Part shown: positions 1 through 7,706 of the stretch, one piece after another
Numbering within the stretch: the first letter of the stretch is position 1
Layout of the letters: each line of letters starts with the position of its first letter
The notes under the pieces: generated by a model
What the model was told of the DNA's origin: nothing
Database searches by the model: none
What the model saw: only the letters and a program-made list of their open reading frames with translations
Made by a program: the position numbers and the translations under genes
Assembly (NCBI GenBank): GCA_036500145.1
Contig: DASYCO010000021.1
Span: forward strand, 1-33,169
DNA length: 33,169 nt
Direction: 5' to 3'
Source of the DNA: CAMAVH01 sp036500145
GTDB taxonomy: Bacteria; Pseudomonadota; Alphaproteobacteria; SMXQ01

Positions 1-367
1 ACTGGCGGACAAGCGCTCCGGCCCGGCCCGCGCGCGCGCCATCCAGGTGCTGTCGCGCGTGCTGATCGACAACGAGGCGTCCTCGACCCACACGGTGATC
101 GAGCTGAACGGCCGCGACCGCCCCGGCTTCCTGTTCGACGTGACCACCGCGCTCACCGACATGTCTCTGCAGATCTCCAGCGCCAAGATTTCGACTTATG
201 GCGCGCGCGCCGTCGACGTCTTCTATGTGAAGGACCTGTTCGGCCTGAAGGTCACCCATGAGGCCAAGCTCGCCCAGCTGCGCGAGCGCCTGCTGGCCGC
301 CGTGCGCGACCCGGATGCCCCGGAAGCGGCCCCCAGCCCGGCCGTTTCAGCTAAGGCCTTGATATAA
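1..367 (+). CDS. glnD: GlnD C-terminal ACT domain (partial, 5' end outside window)
   Basis: This is the tail of the bifunctional uridylyltransferase/uridylyl-removing enzyme that modifies PII proteins in response to glutamine. The reading frame is open from base 2 and ends at TAA 365-367, so about 121 residues are visible. They form the last ACT domain, recognisable by the segment NGRDRPGFLFDVTTAL followed by ISTYGARAVDVFYVKD, which is highly characteristic of GlnD. The ACT domains bind glutamine and switch the two activities. A short Ala/Pro-rich tail follows. The nucleotidyltransferase and HD domains lie upstream of the window. An internal ATG-like start in this frame is not a real start. 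Confidence 0.93.
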   Translation, partial: LADKRSGPARARAIQVLSRVLIDNEASSTHTVIELNGRDRPGFLFDVTTALTDMSLQISSAKISTYGARAVDVFYVKDLFGLKVTHEAKLAQLRERLLAAVRDPDAPEAAPSPAVSAKALI

Positions 368-372
368 AACGA

Positions 373-401
373 TGAACCGCGCGACGATTTTCTGCTATAG
401 T
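373..401 (+). promoter_or_regulatory. Candidate promoter for the CNNM/CBS gene
   Basis: The glnD-CNNM gap contains an extended -10 element, TG-C-TATAGT (TATAGT at 396-401). The -35 position 17 bases upstream is only weakly matched (TGAACC, 373-378). The ATG at 437 would have a leader of about 30 bases. Read from sequence alone; weak. Confidence 0.3.
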
Positions 402-436
402 CCGCGCCGTCTTCAATAACCGAGCATCCCCATCCC

Positions 437-1738
437 ATGATGGCCCTCGAGCTGACGCTCGTTGTTCTGCTGATTTTCCTCAACGGCTTCCTGTCCATGT
501 CCGAGCTGGCCGTGGTCTCTTCCCGCCCGGCCCGCCTGCGCGCGCTCGAATCGGCGGGCGTGCGCGGCGCCGCGACCGCGCTGAAGCTCGCCGAAGACCC
601 GAGCAAGTTCCTCTCCACCGTGCAGATCGGCATCACGCTGGTCGGCGTCCTGGCGGGCGCCTTCTCGGGCGCCACCATCGCCGAGGACCTGTCGGCCTAT
701 CTCGCGACGCTCGGCATGCCGCTCAACTGGGCGGACGCCGTGGGCCTCGTCGGCGTCGTCGCCGTCGTCACCTATCTCACCCTCATCATCGGCGAGCTGG
801 TGCCCAAGCAGGTCGCGCTCGCGAACCCCGAGCGCGTCGCCGCCTTCGTCGCCCGGCCCATGCTGTGGATCGGCCGCATCTTCGCGCCCGCCGTGCTGCT
901 GCTCGACTTCTCGTCGCGCCTCTGCCTGCGGCTGATCGGCCGCGAGGGCATGTCGAAGGAGGCGGTGACGGAAGACGAGATCAAGATGCTCGTCGCCGAA
1001 GCCGAGAGCGCCGGCGTGCTGGAGCCGGCCGAGAAGCAGATGATCAGCGGCGTGCTGCGCTTCGGCGACCGCCCGGTCAGCGCGCTGATGACGCCGCGCC
1101 ACGAGATCGACTGGGTCGACCTCGACGACAGGCAGTCGGACATTCGCCAGAAGCTGCAGGCGAGCCGCCATTCGCGCCTGCCGGTCGGCAAGGGCAGCAT
1201 CGACGAGGTGATCGGCATCGTGCAGGCCAAGGACCTGCTCAACGCCTACCTCTCCGGCGAGGCGGTCGACATCCGCGGGCATGTGCGCGACGCGCCCATC
1301 GTCCACGAGAGCGCCGACGCGCTCGAGATGCTCGAGGTGCTGAAGAAGGCCACCGTCCACATGGCGCTGATCGTCGACGAATACGGCGTGTTCCAGGGCG
1401 TGGTGACGAGCGGCGACATCCTCGAGGCCATCGCCGGCGCCTTCCGCGAGCATGGCGAGGAGAGCGACGACGCGGTGAAGCGCGACGACGGCTCCTGGCT
1501 GCTCTCGGGCGCCATGCCGCGCGACGAGCTGTCGGACCTGCTGCTGCTGCCGCTGGCGGGCGACGCGACGTTCCACACGCTCGCCGGCTTCATGCTGCAC
1601 AACCTCAAGCGCCTGCCCAAGGTCGGCGATTCGGTCGTGGTCGGCGGCTGGCGCTTCGAGGTCGTCGACATGGACGGCCGCCGCATCGACCGCGTGCTGG
1701 CCCAGAAGATCGCCGAGTCCGACGAAGGGACCTGGTGA
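437..1738 (+). CDS. CNNM/CBS-domain membrane protein (hemolysin-family transporter)
   Basis: A 433-residue protein of the HlyC/CorC (UPF0053, CNNM) family. Order: a DUF21/CNNM transmembrane domain at about 1-190 with several hydrophobic helices and a conserved VPKQVALANPERVA segment; a cytoplasmic CBS pair at about 205-335 (VSALMTPRHEIDWVDL, then VDEYGVFQGVVTSGDILEAI); and a CorC_HlyC domain at about 350-425 (LPKVGDSVVVGGWRFEVVDMDGRRIDRV). Related proteins move Mg2+/Co2+ or polyamines, and the old name hemolysin is misleading. The substrate cannot be told from sequence. It starts 70 bases after glnD, behind a possible promoter of its own, and is followed after 43 bases by murJ. Confidence 0.9.
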   Translation: MMALELTLVVLLIFLNGFLSMSELAVVSSRPARLRALESAGVRGAATALKLAEDPSKFLSTVQIGITLVGVLAGAFSGATIAEDLSAYLATLGMPLNWADAVGLVGVVAVVTYLTLIIGELVPKQVALANPERVAAFVARPMLWIGRIFAPAVLLLDFSSRLCLRLIGREGMSKEAVTEDEIKMLVAEAESAGVLEPAEKQMISGVLRFGDRPVSALMTPRHEIDWVDLDDRQSDIRQKLQASRHSRLPVGKGSIDEVIGIVQAKDLLNAYLSGEAVDIRGHVRDAPIVHESADALEMLEVLKKATVHMALIVDEYGVFQGVVTSGDILEAIAGAFREHGEESDDAVKRDDGSWLLSGAMPRDELSDLLLLPLAGDATFHTLAGFMLHNLKRLPKVGDSVVVGGWRFEVVDMDGRRIDRVLAQKIAESDEGTW

Positions 1739-1781
1739 CCGTGCCTTTCCAGCCTCCGTACAGTTTGCGAGTGTTCCAGTC

Positions 1782-3392
1782 ATGGCGTTGATGCGGGCGA
1801 TCACCACGGTCGGCGGCTACACATTGGTCAGCCGCGTGCTCGGCTTCATCCGCGACATGCTGCTCGCGGCGTTCCTCGGCGCCGGACCGGCGGCGGACGC
1901 CTTCGTCGTCGCCTTCAAGCTGCCCAACCTGTTCCGCCGCCTGTTCGCCGAAGGCGCCTTCAGCGCCGCCTTCGTGCCGATGTTCGCGCGCAAGCTGGCG
2001 GGCGAAGGGCAGGAAGCGGCGCGCTTCTTCGCCGAGCAGGCCCAGGCCGCCCTGCTGCTGTCGCTGATCGTCTTCGTCGTCGTCGCCGAGCTGACCTTGC
2101 CCTGGACGCTGGTGGTGATCGCGCCCGGCTTCGGCAGCGACCCGGCGAAGTACGCGCTCGCCGTCGAGCTGACGCGCATCACCTTTCCCTACCTGCTGTT
2201 CGTCTCGCTGGTCAGCCTCGTCGGCGGCGTGCTGAACGGGCTGGAGCGCTTCGCCGCCACCTCGGCGACGCCGGTCTTCCTCAACCTCGTGATGATCGCC
2301 GGCCTCGCAGGCTGGCAATGGTACGCGCCGAGCGCCGCGCACGGCGCCGCCTGGGGCGTCACCGCCGCCGGCCTGGCGCAGATGATCTGGCTCTACATCG
2401 TCATGCGCGGCGCCGGCTTCGGCCTCAAGCTGCGCTGGCCGCGCCTGACGCCGGAAGTGAGGCGCCTGCTGATCCTGATGATGCCCGTGGCGCTCGGCGC
2501 CGGCATCTACCAGATCAACGTTGTCATCGACGTCGCCATTGCCTCCCTGCTGCCCTCGGGCTCCGTCTCCTACCTCTACTACGCCGACCGCCTGGTGCAA
2601 TTGCCGCTCGGCGTCGTCGGCATCGCCATCGGCACGGCGCTGCTGCCGATCCTGGCGCGCCAGATCCGCAGCGGCGACGGCGAGGCGGCGATGCACAACC
2701 AGAACCGCGCCCTCGAAGTCGCCCTGCTGCTCACCCTGCCGGCCGGCGTGGCGCTCACCGTGCTGGCCCATCCCATCATCGAGGTGCTGTTCCAGCGCGG
2801 CGCCTTCGGCGGCGCGGAGGTGACGGCCACCGCCTACGCGCTTGCCGCCTATTCCCTCGGCCTGCCGGCGCAGGTGCTGGTCAAGGTCTTCACGCCCGGC
2901 TACTTCGCGCGCGAGGACACCGCCGCGCCGGTGCGCATCGCCGTCTTCTGCATGGTCGGCAACGCGCTCATCGGCCTCGGCCTCATGTTCGCGCTGCGCG
3001 ACTATGGCCTCGGCCATCTCGGCATCGCCTTCGCCACCACCGTCACCGGCTGGGTCAACGCGCTGATGCTGTCGCGCGGCCTCGCCAAGCGCGGCCATTT
3101 CCATCTCGACGCGCGGGCGCGCAAGCGGCTGCTGCCGATGGTCGCCGCCAGCTTCGTCATGGGCGGCGTGCTGTTCGGACTCGACTGGCTGCTGTCCTCC
3201 TGGCTGTCCGGCGCCGAAGGCCTGCGCATCGGCGCCATGGCGATCCTGGTGCTCCTCGGCATGGCGGTCTACGCCGTCGCCGCCCAGGCGTTCGGCGCCA
3301 TGGACCTGCGCGAGATGAAAGCCCTGCTGCGCCGCCCGGCGCGTCCCGTGGTGCCGCCGACCGAACCGGCCGGCGGCGGCGACATTACCTAG
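1782..3392 (+). CDS. murJ: Lipid II flippase MurJ
   Basis: A 536-residue polytopic protein of the MOP superfamily that flips lipid II across the inner membrane for peptidoglycan synthesis. The N-terminus carries the conserved SRVLGFIRD, then D39, then LPNLFRRLFAEGAFSAAFVPMF. R18, R24, D39, R52 and E57 fall at positions known to matter in E. coli MurJ. YYADRLVQLPLGV in the middle is the conserved central-cavity arginine region. Hydrophobic segments over the whole length fit 14 membrane helices. The ATG at 1782 gives the family's normal N-terminus. Proximity to glnD is common in alphaproteobacteria. Confidence 0.97.
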   Translation: MALMRAITTVGGYTLVSRVLGFIRDMLLAAFLGAGPAADAFVVAFKLPNLFRRLFAEGAFSAAFVPMFARKLAGEGQEAARFFAEQAQAALLLSLIVFVVVAELTLPWTLVVIAPGFGSDPAKYALAVELTRITFPYLLFVSLVSLVGGVLNGLERFAATSATPVFLNLVMIAGLAGWQWYAPSAAHGAAWGVTAAGLAQMIWLYIVMRGAGFGLKLRWPRLTPEVRRLLILMMPVALGAGIYQINVVIDVAIASLLPSGSVSYLYYADRLVQLPLGVVGIAIGTALLPILARQIRSGDGEAAMHNQNRALEVALLLTLPAGVALTVLAHPIIEVLFQRGAFGGAEVTATAYALAAYSLGLPAQVLVKVFTPGYFAREDTAAPVRIAVFCMVGNALIGLGLMFALRDYGLGHLGIAFATTVTGWVNALMLSRGLAKRGHFHLDARARKRLLPMVAASFVMGGVLFGLDWLLSSWLSGAEGLRIGAMAILVLLGMAVYAVAAQAFGAMDLREMKALLRRPARPVVPPTEPAGGGDIT

Positions 3393-3402
3393 AGCCCGCT
3401 TC

Positions 3403-4113
3403 ATGACTGAAAGACGCAACGACTACGATCAGCCGCTCGGCGAAAGCCTGCCCGCCTGGACCGCGCGGGCCCTGCCGCCGGAGAGCCCCGCCATCGGTCG
3501 CTACTGCCGGCTCGAACGCATCGACCCGGCGCGCCACGCCGCCGACCTCTACGCGGCCTTCGCCGAAGCGCCCGACCTGCGCGACTGGACCTACATGTTC
3601 GCCGGGCCCTTCACGGACTACGAGGGCTACGCCGCCTATCTGCGCGGCGAGGCGGCCAAGCGCGACCCGTTCCACCACGCCATCGTCGACACGGCCAGCG
3701 GCAAAGCCATCGGCAGCGCCGCCTATTCGCGCATCGACCCCGCCCATGGCGTGATCGAGGTCGGCGCCGTCACCTATTCGCGGGCGCTGCAGCGTTCGCG
3801 CGCCGGCACCGAGGCCATGTTCCTGATGATGCGCCGCGCCTTCGACGAACTGGGCTACCGGCGCTACGAGTGGAAATGCGACAGCCTCAACGCGCCGTCG
3901 CGCCGGGCGGCGGAACGCTACGGCTTCCAGTACGAGGGCACCTTCCGCCAGGCCGTCGTCTACCGGGGCCGCAACCGCGACACCGCCTGGTTCTCGATCA
4001 TCGACCGCGACTGGCCGGCCCTGCGGGCCGCCTTCGAGCGCTGGCTCGACCCGGAGAACTTCGACGGCGAAGGCCGTCAGCACCGCTCCCTGACGGAGCT
4101 GCGGGGGCTCTAG
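3403..4113 (+). CDS. RimJ/RimL-type GNAT N-acetyltransferase
   Basis: A 236-residue acetyltransferase_3 type GNAT protein. The acetyl-CoA binding region shows as the strand IEVGAVTYSRALQRSRAGTEAM followed by LGYRRYEWKCDSLNAPSRRAAERYGFQYEG, which is the helix and last strand typical of this subfamily. A conserved aromatic N-terminal half (WTYMFAGPF) precedes it. Such enzymes acetylate protein N-termini or small molecules, and the substrate here is unknown. The start lies 10 bases after murJ, so the two are probably co-transcribed. It separates murJ from trpS, which are often close neighbours. Confidence 0.88.
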   Translation: MTERRNDYDQPLGESLPAWTARALPPESPAIGRYCRLERIDPARHAADLYAAFAEAPDLRDWTYMFAGPFTDYEGYAAYLRGEAAKRDPFHHAIVDTASGKAIGSAAYSRIDPAHGVIEVGAVTYSRALQRSRAGTEAMFLMMRRAFDELGYRRYEWKCDSLNAPSRRAAERYGFQYEGTFRQAVVYRGRNRDTAWFSIIDRDWPALRAAFERWLDPENFDGEGRQHRSLTELRGL

Positions 4114-4130
4114 CCGCCGCCGGGCGATCC

Positions 4131-4159
4131 TTGACCCTCGCCGGTTGAGGCGCGATAAC
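4131..4159 (+). promoter_or_regulatory. Sigma70-type promoter for trpS
   Basis: TTGACC at 4131-4136 and GATAAC at 4154-4159 are separated by exactly 17 bases, a good match to the primary-sigma consensus (5/6 and 4/6). Transcription would start near 4166, giving a leader of about 42 bases before the trpS ATG at 4208. That leader is almost wholly occupied by the inverted repeats annotated next. Confidence 0.5.
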
Positions 4160-4168
4160 AGCGACCCC

Positions 4169-4210
4169 GCCCCTGCTTTTCATGGGGCTTTTGCGCATCC
4201 AGGCCCCATG
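4169..4210 (+). promoter_or_regulatory. trpS leader with two mutually exclusive hairpins
   Basis: CATGGGGC (4181-4188) is a perfect 8-base complement of GCCCCATG (4203-4210), which contains the trpS start codon; the loop is 14 bases. The same GGGGC (4184-4188) can instead pair with GCCCC at 4169-4173 and is then followed by TTTT (4189-4192), a small terminator-like shape. The two pairings exclude each other. No good Shine-Dalgarno is visible in the leader. The regulatory role is inference. Confidence 0.45.
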
Positions 4211-5206
4211 AACCGCATCTTCTCGGGCGTCCAGCCCACCGGCAACCTGCATCTCGGCAACTACCTGGGCGCCATCCGCAACTGGGTGAAGCTGCAGAAG
4301 GACTACGACTGCATCTTCTGCATCGTGGACCTGCATGCGCTGACCCTGCCGCAGGACCCGGACGAGCTGCGCAAGCACACCCGCGAGGTGACGGCCGCCT
4401 ACATCGCCGCCGGCATCGACCCTGAGGCCTGCACGATCTTCAACCAGTCGACCGTGCCGGGCCATTCGGAACTCGCCTGGCTGCTCGGCACCCTGACGCC
4501 GCTCGGCTGGCTCAACCGCATGACCCAGTTCAAGGAAAAGGCAGGCAAGCAGAAGGACAACGCCGGCCTCGGGCTCTATGCCTATCCGGTGCTGATGGCC
4601 GCCGACATCCTGCTCTACAAGGCGACCCACGTGCCGGTCGGCGAGGACCAGAAGCAGCATCTCGAGCTGGCGCGCGACATCGCCGGCGCCTTCAACCGCC
4701 GCTTCAACGTCGAGTACTTCCCGCTGCCCGAGCCGCAGATCCTTGGCGAGGCGACGCGCGTCATGTCCCTGCGAGACGGCTCTAAGAAGATGAGCAAGTC
4801 CGACGAGTCGGACTATTCGCGCCTCAACATGACCGACGACGCCGACACCATCGCCCTGAAGGTCCGCAAGGCCCGCACCGACCTGGAGCCGCTGCCGTCG
4901 GCCGTCGAAGGCCTTGAGGGCCGCGCCGAAGCCGACAATCTCATCACCATCTTCGCCACCCTGTCCGGCAAGAGCCGCGCCGAGGTCTTGCGCGAATTCG
5001 GCGGCAAGATGTTCTCCGAGTTCAAGGGCGTGCTGGTCGACCTCGCCGTCGCGACGCTTGGGCCCATCGGCGCCGAGATGCGCCGGCTGACCGCCGACCC
5101 GGCCTATGTGGACGCCATCCTCAAGCGCGGCGCCGAACGCGCCGGCGCGATCGGCGCGCGCCACATGGACGAAGTGAAGGACATCATGGGCCTGCTGCGG
5201 CCCTAG
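4208..5206 (+). CDS. trpS: Tryptophanyl-tRNA synthetase
   Basis: A 332-residue class I aminoacyl-tRNA synthetase that charges tRNA-Trp. The N-terminus RIFSGVQPTGNLHLGNYLGA carries the HIGH-equivalent HLGN (residues 15-18). The second signature KMSKS is intact at about residues 194-198. The length is normal for bacterial TrpRS. The frame is open upstream to a TTG at 4145, but the family's conserved N-terminus makes the ATG at 4208 the likely start. It has its own candidate promoter and an unusual structured leader in which the start codon is part of an inverted repeat. It converges on nth. Confidence 0.97.
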   Translation: MNRIFSGVQPTGNLHLGNYLGAIRNWVKLQKDYDCIFCIVDLHALTLPQDPDELRKHTREVTAAYIAAGIDPEACTIFNQSTVPGHSELAWLLGTLTPLGWLNRMTQFKEKAGKQKDNAGLGLYAYPVLMAADILLYKATHVPVGEDQKQHLELARDIAGAFNRRFNVEYFPLPEPQILGEATRVMSLRDGSKKMSKSDESDYSRLNMTDDADTIALKVRKARTDLEPLPSAVEGLEGRAEADNLITIFATLSGKSRAEVLREFGGKMFSEFKGVLVDLAVATLGPIGAEMRRLTADPAYVDAILKRGAERAGAIGARHMDEVKDIMGLLRP

Positions 5207-5232
5207 GCCCGAGTTCTCGACCTTCGCGATTC

Positions 5233-5321
5233 ATCGTCACCCTCGGACTTGATCCGAGGGTCCATGTCGAAACCGAACCGGCGCTGAAATGGATGCTCGG
5301 ATCAAGTCCGAGCATGACGAT
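5233..5321. repeat. Nested palindromic intergenic repeat, copy 1
   Basis: Two 33-base arms (5233-5265 and 5289-5321) are inverted copies of each other. Each arm is itself a near-palindrome centred on TCGGACTTGATCCGA. The arms differ at four positions, and within each arm the changes compensate (CCC with GGG in the left arm, TGC with GCA in the right), so both small hairpins stay paired. It lies between the convergent trpS and nth genes. A second copy is at 10166-10255. Confidence 0.8.
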
Positions 5322-5348
5322 TGCTGAGTGGCGACAGCCCGTCATCTC

Positions 5349-5401
5349 CCGTCATGCTCCGCCATGCCGTGCACGTAGGCAGGCGCTTTGCGGCATGACG
5401 G
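5349..5401. repeat. Inverted repeat next to the nested palindrome
   Basis: CCGTCATGC (5349-5357) and GCATGACGG (5393-5401) form a perfect 9-base inverted repeat around a 35-base GC-rich loop. CATC and GATG just outside extend the symmetry imperfectly. CGTCATGC also occurs inside the neighbouring repeat's right arm (as its complement), so this may be another member or remnant of the same repeat family. Confidence 0.5.
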
Positions 5402-5414
5402 TGATGAAGCCGCC

Positions 5415-6227
5415 TCACAGCATCGTCGTCTTCGCCGGGAATTTGCAGATGTCGGCGACGACGCAGTCCGGGCAGAGCGGCTTGCGCGCCAGGCAGACGT
5501 AGCGCCCATGCAGGATCAGCCAGTGGTGCGAATGCAGCGCCCATTTGGCGGGGATCACCTGCAGCAGCCTTTCTTCCACTTCCAGCGGCGTCTTGCCTTG
5601 CGCCAGGCCGGTGCGGTTGGAGATGCGGAACACATGGGTGTCGACCGCCATGGTCGGCTCGCCGAAGGCGATGTTCAGCACCACGTTGGCCGTCTTGCGC
5701 CCGACGCCCGGCAATTCTTCCAGCGCGTCACGGTCATGCGGCACTTCGCCGCCATGCCTGTCGATCAGCATCTGGCTGAGCGCGATGACGTTCTTCGCCT
5801 TGGTGTTGAACAGGCCGATGGTGCGCACATGCTTGATCAGCCCTTCGAGGCCCAACGCCACCATCTTCTTCGGCGTGTCGACCGTGGCGAAGAGATCCTT
5901 GGTGGCACGGTTGACGCCCGCGTCGGTCGCCTGCGCCGACAGCACGACGGCGACCAGCAGCGTGTAGGCGTTGACGTAGTTCAACTCGCCCTTGGGTTCC
6001 GGATTGGCCGCCGCCAGCCTGGCGAAGAAGGCATCGACCTCCTCGGCGGTCAGGCGGGCGGAGAGCTTCGTCGCCCCTTTGCCAGGTGCGAGCCGGCGCT
6101 TCGCCTTGCGCGGCTTGGCGGACGCCTTGTCAGTCGCGGGCGGCGCGGCGGCGCGCTTGGCCTTTTCAGGGGCCTTCGCAGCGGGCTTTTTTGCGGGGGC
6201 TGTCTTGGTGCGGGGGGGACGCGGCAT
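5415..6227 (-). CDS. nth: Endonuclease III
   Basis: A 270-residue base-excision repair DNA glycosylase/AP lyase for oxidised pyrimidines. The helix-hairpin-helix LPGVGRKTANVVL carries the catalytic Lys (K178), and D196 lies in VDTHVFRISNR. The four cluster cysteines C245, C252, C255 and C261 have the C-x6-C-x2-C-x5-C spacing of the [4Fe-4S] loop. The reading frame extends far upstream, but the chosen ATG at 6227 begins a plausible protein. Even so, it keeps a basic tail of about 55 residues rich in Ala, Lys and Pro that E. coli Nth lacks. The gene is divergent from the DUF2244 gene, a common pairing. Confidence 0.95.
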   Translation of the reverse strand: MPRPPRTKTAPAKKPAAKAPEKAKRAAAPPATDKASAKPRKAKRRLAPGKGATKLSARLTAEEVDAFFARLAAANPEPKGELNYVNAYTLLVAVVLSAQATDAGVNRATKDLFATVDTPKKMVALGLEGLIKHVRTIGLFNTKAKNVIALSQMLIDRHGGEVPHDRDALEELPGVGRKTANVVLNIAFGEPTMAVDTHVFRISNRTGLAQGKTPLEVEERLLQVIPAKWALHSHHWLILHGRYVCLARKPLCPDCVVADICKFPAKTTML

Positions 6228-6326
6228 GGGCTCGTAAATGTCAGGTCGATAGGACGGAAAACCGGGTGACCGCACTCTAGTCCCCGCCCCCTCGACTCGG
6301 CCAGGGGGAAGGCTTATCTGTGGATC

Positions 6327-6878
6327 ATGACTGTCGCGATGCCCACGGCCGCCGACGCGGCCTCGGGTCCCTCCGCCTCCGCGACGGAGACGATCCTCTT
6401 CGACGCCGTGCTGCGGCCGAACCGCAGCCTGAGCCCGCGCGGCTTCCTGCTTCTCATGCTGGTGCTCGGCGGCTGCAGCTTCGCCGCCGGCATGGTCTTC
6501 GTGATCAACGGCGCCTGGCCGGTGTTCGGCTTCTTCGGCCTCGACGTGCTGGCGGTCTACGTCGCCTTCCGCATCAACTACCGCTCGGGACGGAACTACG
6601 AAGCGGTGCGCCTGACGGAGCGCCAGCTCTCCGTGATGCGCGTCGACTGGCGCGGCCAGCAGCGGCAGCTCGATTTCCAGCCCTACTGGCTGCGCGTCGA
6701 GATCGACGAGCCGGTGACCCAGGGCAGCCAGGTCCTTCTCGTCTCGCATGGCCGCAGCGCCGTCGTCGGGAGCTTTCTCTCGCCGGCCGAACGGGCGGAT
6801 TTCGCGACCGCCCTGCGCGGCGCGCTCGCCGGCCTGCGCCATGTCGATCCATCAGCCGGCCCACCAGCCAGCGCCTGA
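6327..6878 (+). CDS. DUF2244 domain membrane protein
   Basis: A 183-residue protein with two adjacent transmembrane segments (about residues 38-60 and 64-85) after a Ser/Ala-rich cytosolic stretch, then a soluble C-terminal half (RLTERQLSVMRVDWRGQQRQLDFQPYWLRVEI). This layout and the divergent position beside nth fit the DUF2244 family, whose function is unknown. The ATG at 6327 follows a short intergenic space of 99 bases that must hold the promoters of both this gene and nth. No clear promoter pair was recognised there. Confidence 0.82.
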   Translation: MTVAMPTAADAASGPSASATETILFDAVLRPNRSLSPRGFLLLMLVLGGCSFAAGMVFVINGAWPVFGFFGLDVLAVYVAFRINYRSGRNYEAVRLTERQLSVMRVDWRGQQRQLDFQPYWLRVEIDEPVTQGSQVLLVSHGRSAVVGSFLSPAERADFATALRGALAGLRHVDPSAGPPASA

Positions 6879-7012
6879 GGCGTGGTAAAAAAACGGCCGA
6901 TTTCCTAAAGGAAACCGGGCCTTCCGCCGCTTCGCGCTGGCGGCTTTCGGCGGCATGGATTAGCCTAGGGCCTCGTTTTTCTTTCGACCAAATCCAACCA
7001 TTTCGGGATTCC

Positions 7013-7573
7013 ATGAGCAAGCCGATCGCCGAGCCGCGCCTCGCCCGCCTGCGCGACATCATCAAAGAACATTCCCTCCTCAGCGGCCGCAACTTCAAGC
7101 TCGCCTCGGGCAAGGAGAGCGGCTTCTACTTCGACATGAAGAAGTCGACGCTGCATCCGGAGGGCGCCAACCTGATGGCCGACCTGCTGCTCGACGAGCT
7201 GGAGAAGGAAGACGTGACCCATGTCGGCGGCGTCGCCATGGGCGCCGTGCCGATGGTCGCCGCGCTCTGCGTGCGCAGCCACCAGCGCGGCAAGAAGCTG
7301 GAATTCTTCTACGTCCGCAAGGAAGGCCCCAAGGACCACGGCGCCGAGACGCTGATCGACGGCTACTTCGGCCCCGGCGCCAAGGTCGCGATCCTCGAGG
7401 ACGTGACCACCACCGGCGGCTCCGCCTTCAAGACCATCGGCGTCGTCGAGGCCCAGGGCGCCAAGGTGCAGGTCGTGCTCACGGTCGTCGACCGCCTCGA
7501 AGGGGCCCAGGCCGCCTTCGCCGAGCGCAAGCTCAAGCTCGTGACGCTGCTGACCAACGAAGACTTCAAGTAA
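7013..7573 (+). CDS. pyrE: Orotate phosphoribosyltransferase
   Basis: A 186-residue enzyme that joins orotate to PRPP to give OMP in pyrimidine synthesis. The PRPP-binding loop is the segment VAILEDVTTTGGSA (about residues 125-138), with the two acidic residues E129 and D130. SGKESGFYFDMKKSTLHPEG near residues 32-51 and FFYVRKEGPKDHG near 98-110 are further family signatures. The length is right for the short PyrE type. The start ATG at 7013 is chosen because the family begins here; the open frame upstream is low-quality sequence. The gene stands alone, with a 134-base gap before it. Confidence 0.95.
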   Translation: MSKPIAEPRLARLRDIIKEHSLLSGRNFKLASGKESGFYFDMKKSTLHPEGANLMADLLLDELEKEDVTHVGGVAMGAVPMVAALCVRSHQRGKKLEFFYVRKEGPKDHGAETLIDGYFGPGAKVAILEDVTTTGGSAFKTIGVVEAQGAKVQVVLTVVDRLEGAQAAFAERKLKLVTLLTNEDFK

Positions 7574-7616
7574 TCGCCTTCGACCAAGCAATCCCTTTCG
7601 ACTAAGCGTGCCGATC

Positions 7617-7641
7617 CGCGGCGGCCATTGGGGCCGCCGCG
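7617..7641 (+). terminator. Strong GC hairpin downstream of pyrE
   Basis: CGCGGCGGCC (7617-7626) and GGCCGCCGCG (7632-7641) form a perfect 10-bp stem with a 5-base loop. GAT/ATC outside the stem can add three pairs after a one-base bulge. No T-run follows directly; a run of five T occurs about 30 bases later. It could be a weak terminator or a 3'-end stabiliser for pyrE. Confidence 0.35.
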
Positions 7642-7706
7642 ATCACCGCGCCGAGGCCGCCGCTCCGTTTTTGCGCGCCGCCTCGCGCCTTTAAGGTTTC
7701 CCAGCC

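Noticed and set aside
413..1807. Long reverse-strand open frame (464 codons) opposite the CNNM gene
   Set aside because: It is a shadow of the GC-rich coding strand: its translation is low-complexity, rich in Ala, Arg, Gly and Asp, with no family signature, and it covers a well-supported gene.
6319..6327. Near-match to a DnaA box (TGTGGATCA) before the DUF2244 gene
   Set aside because: It has one mismatch to the consensus and overlaps the start codon; a single 8-of-9 match is not strong enough to call.
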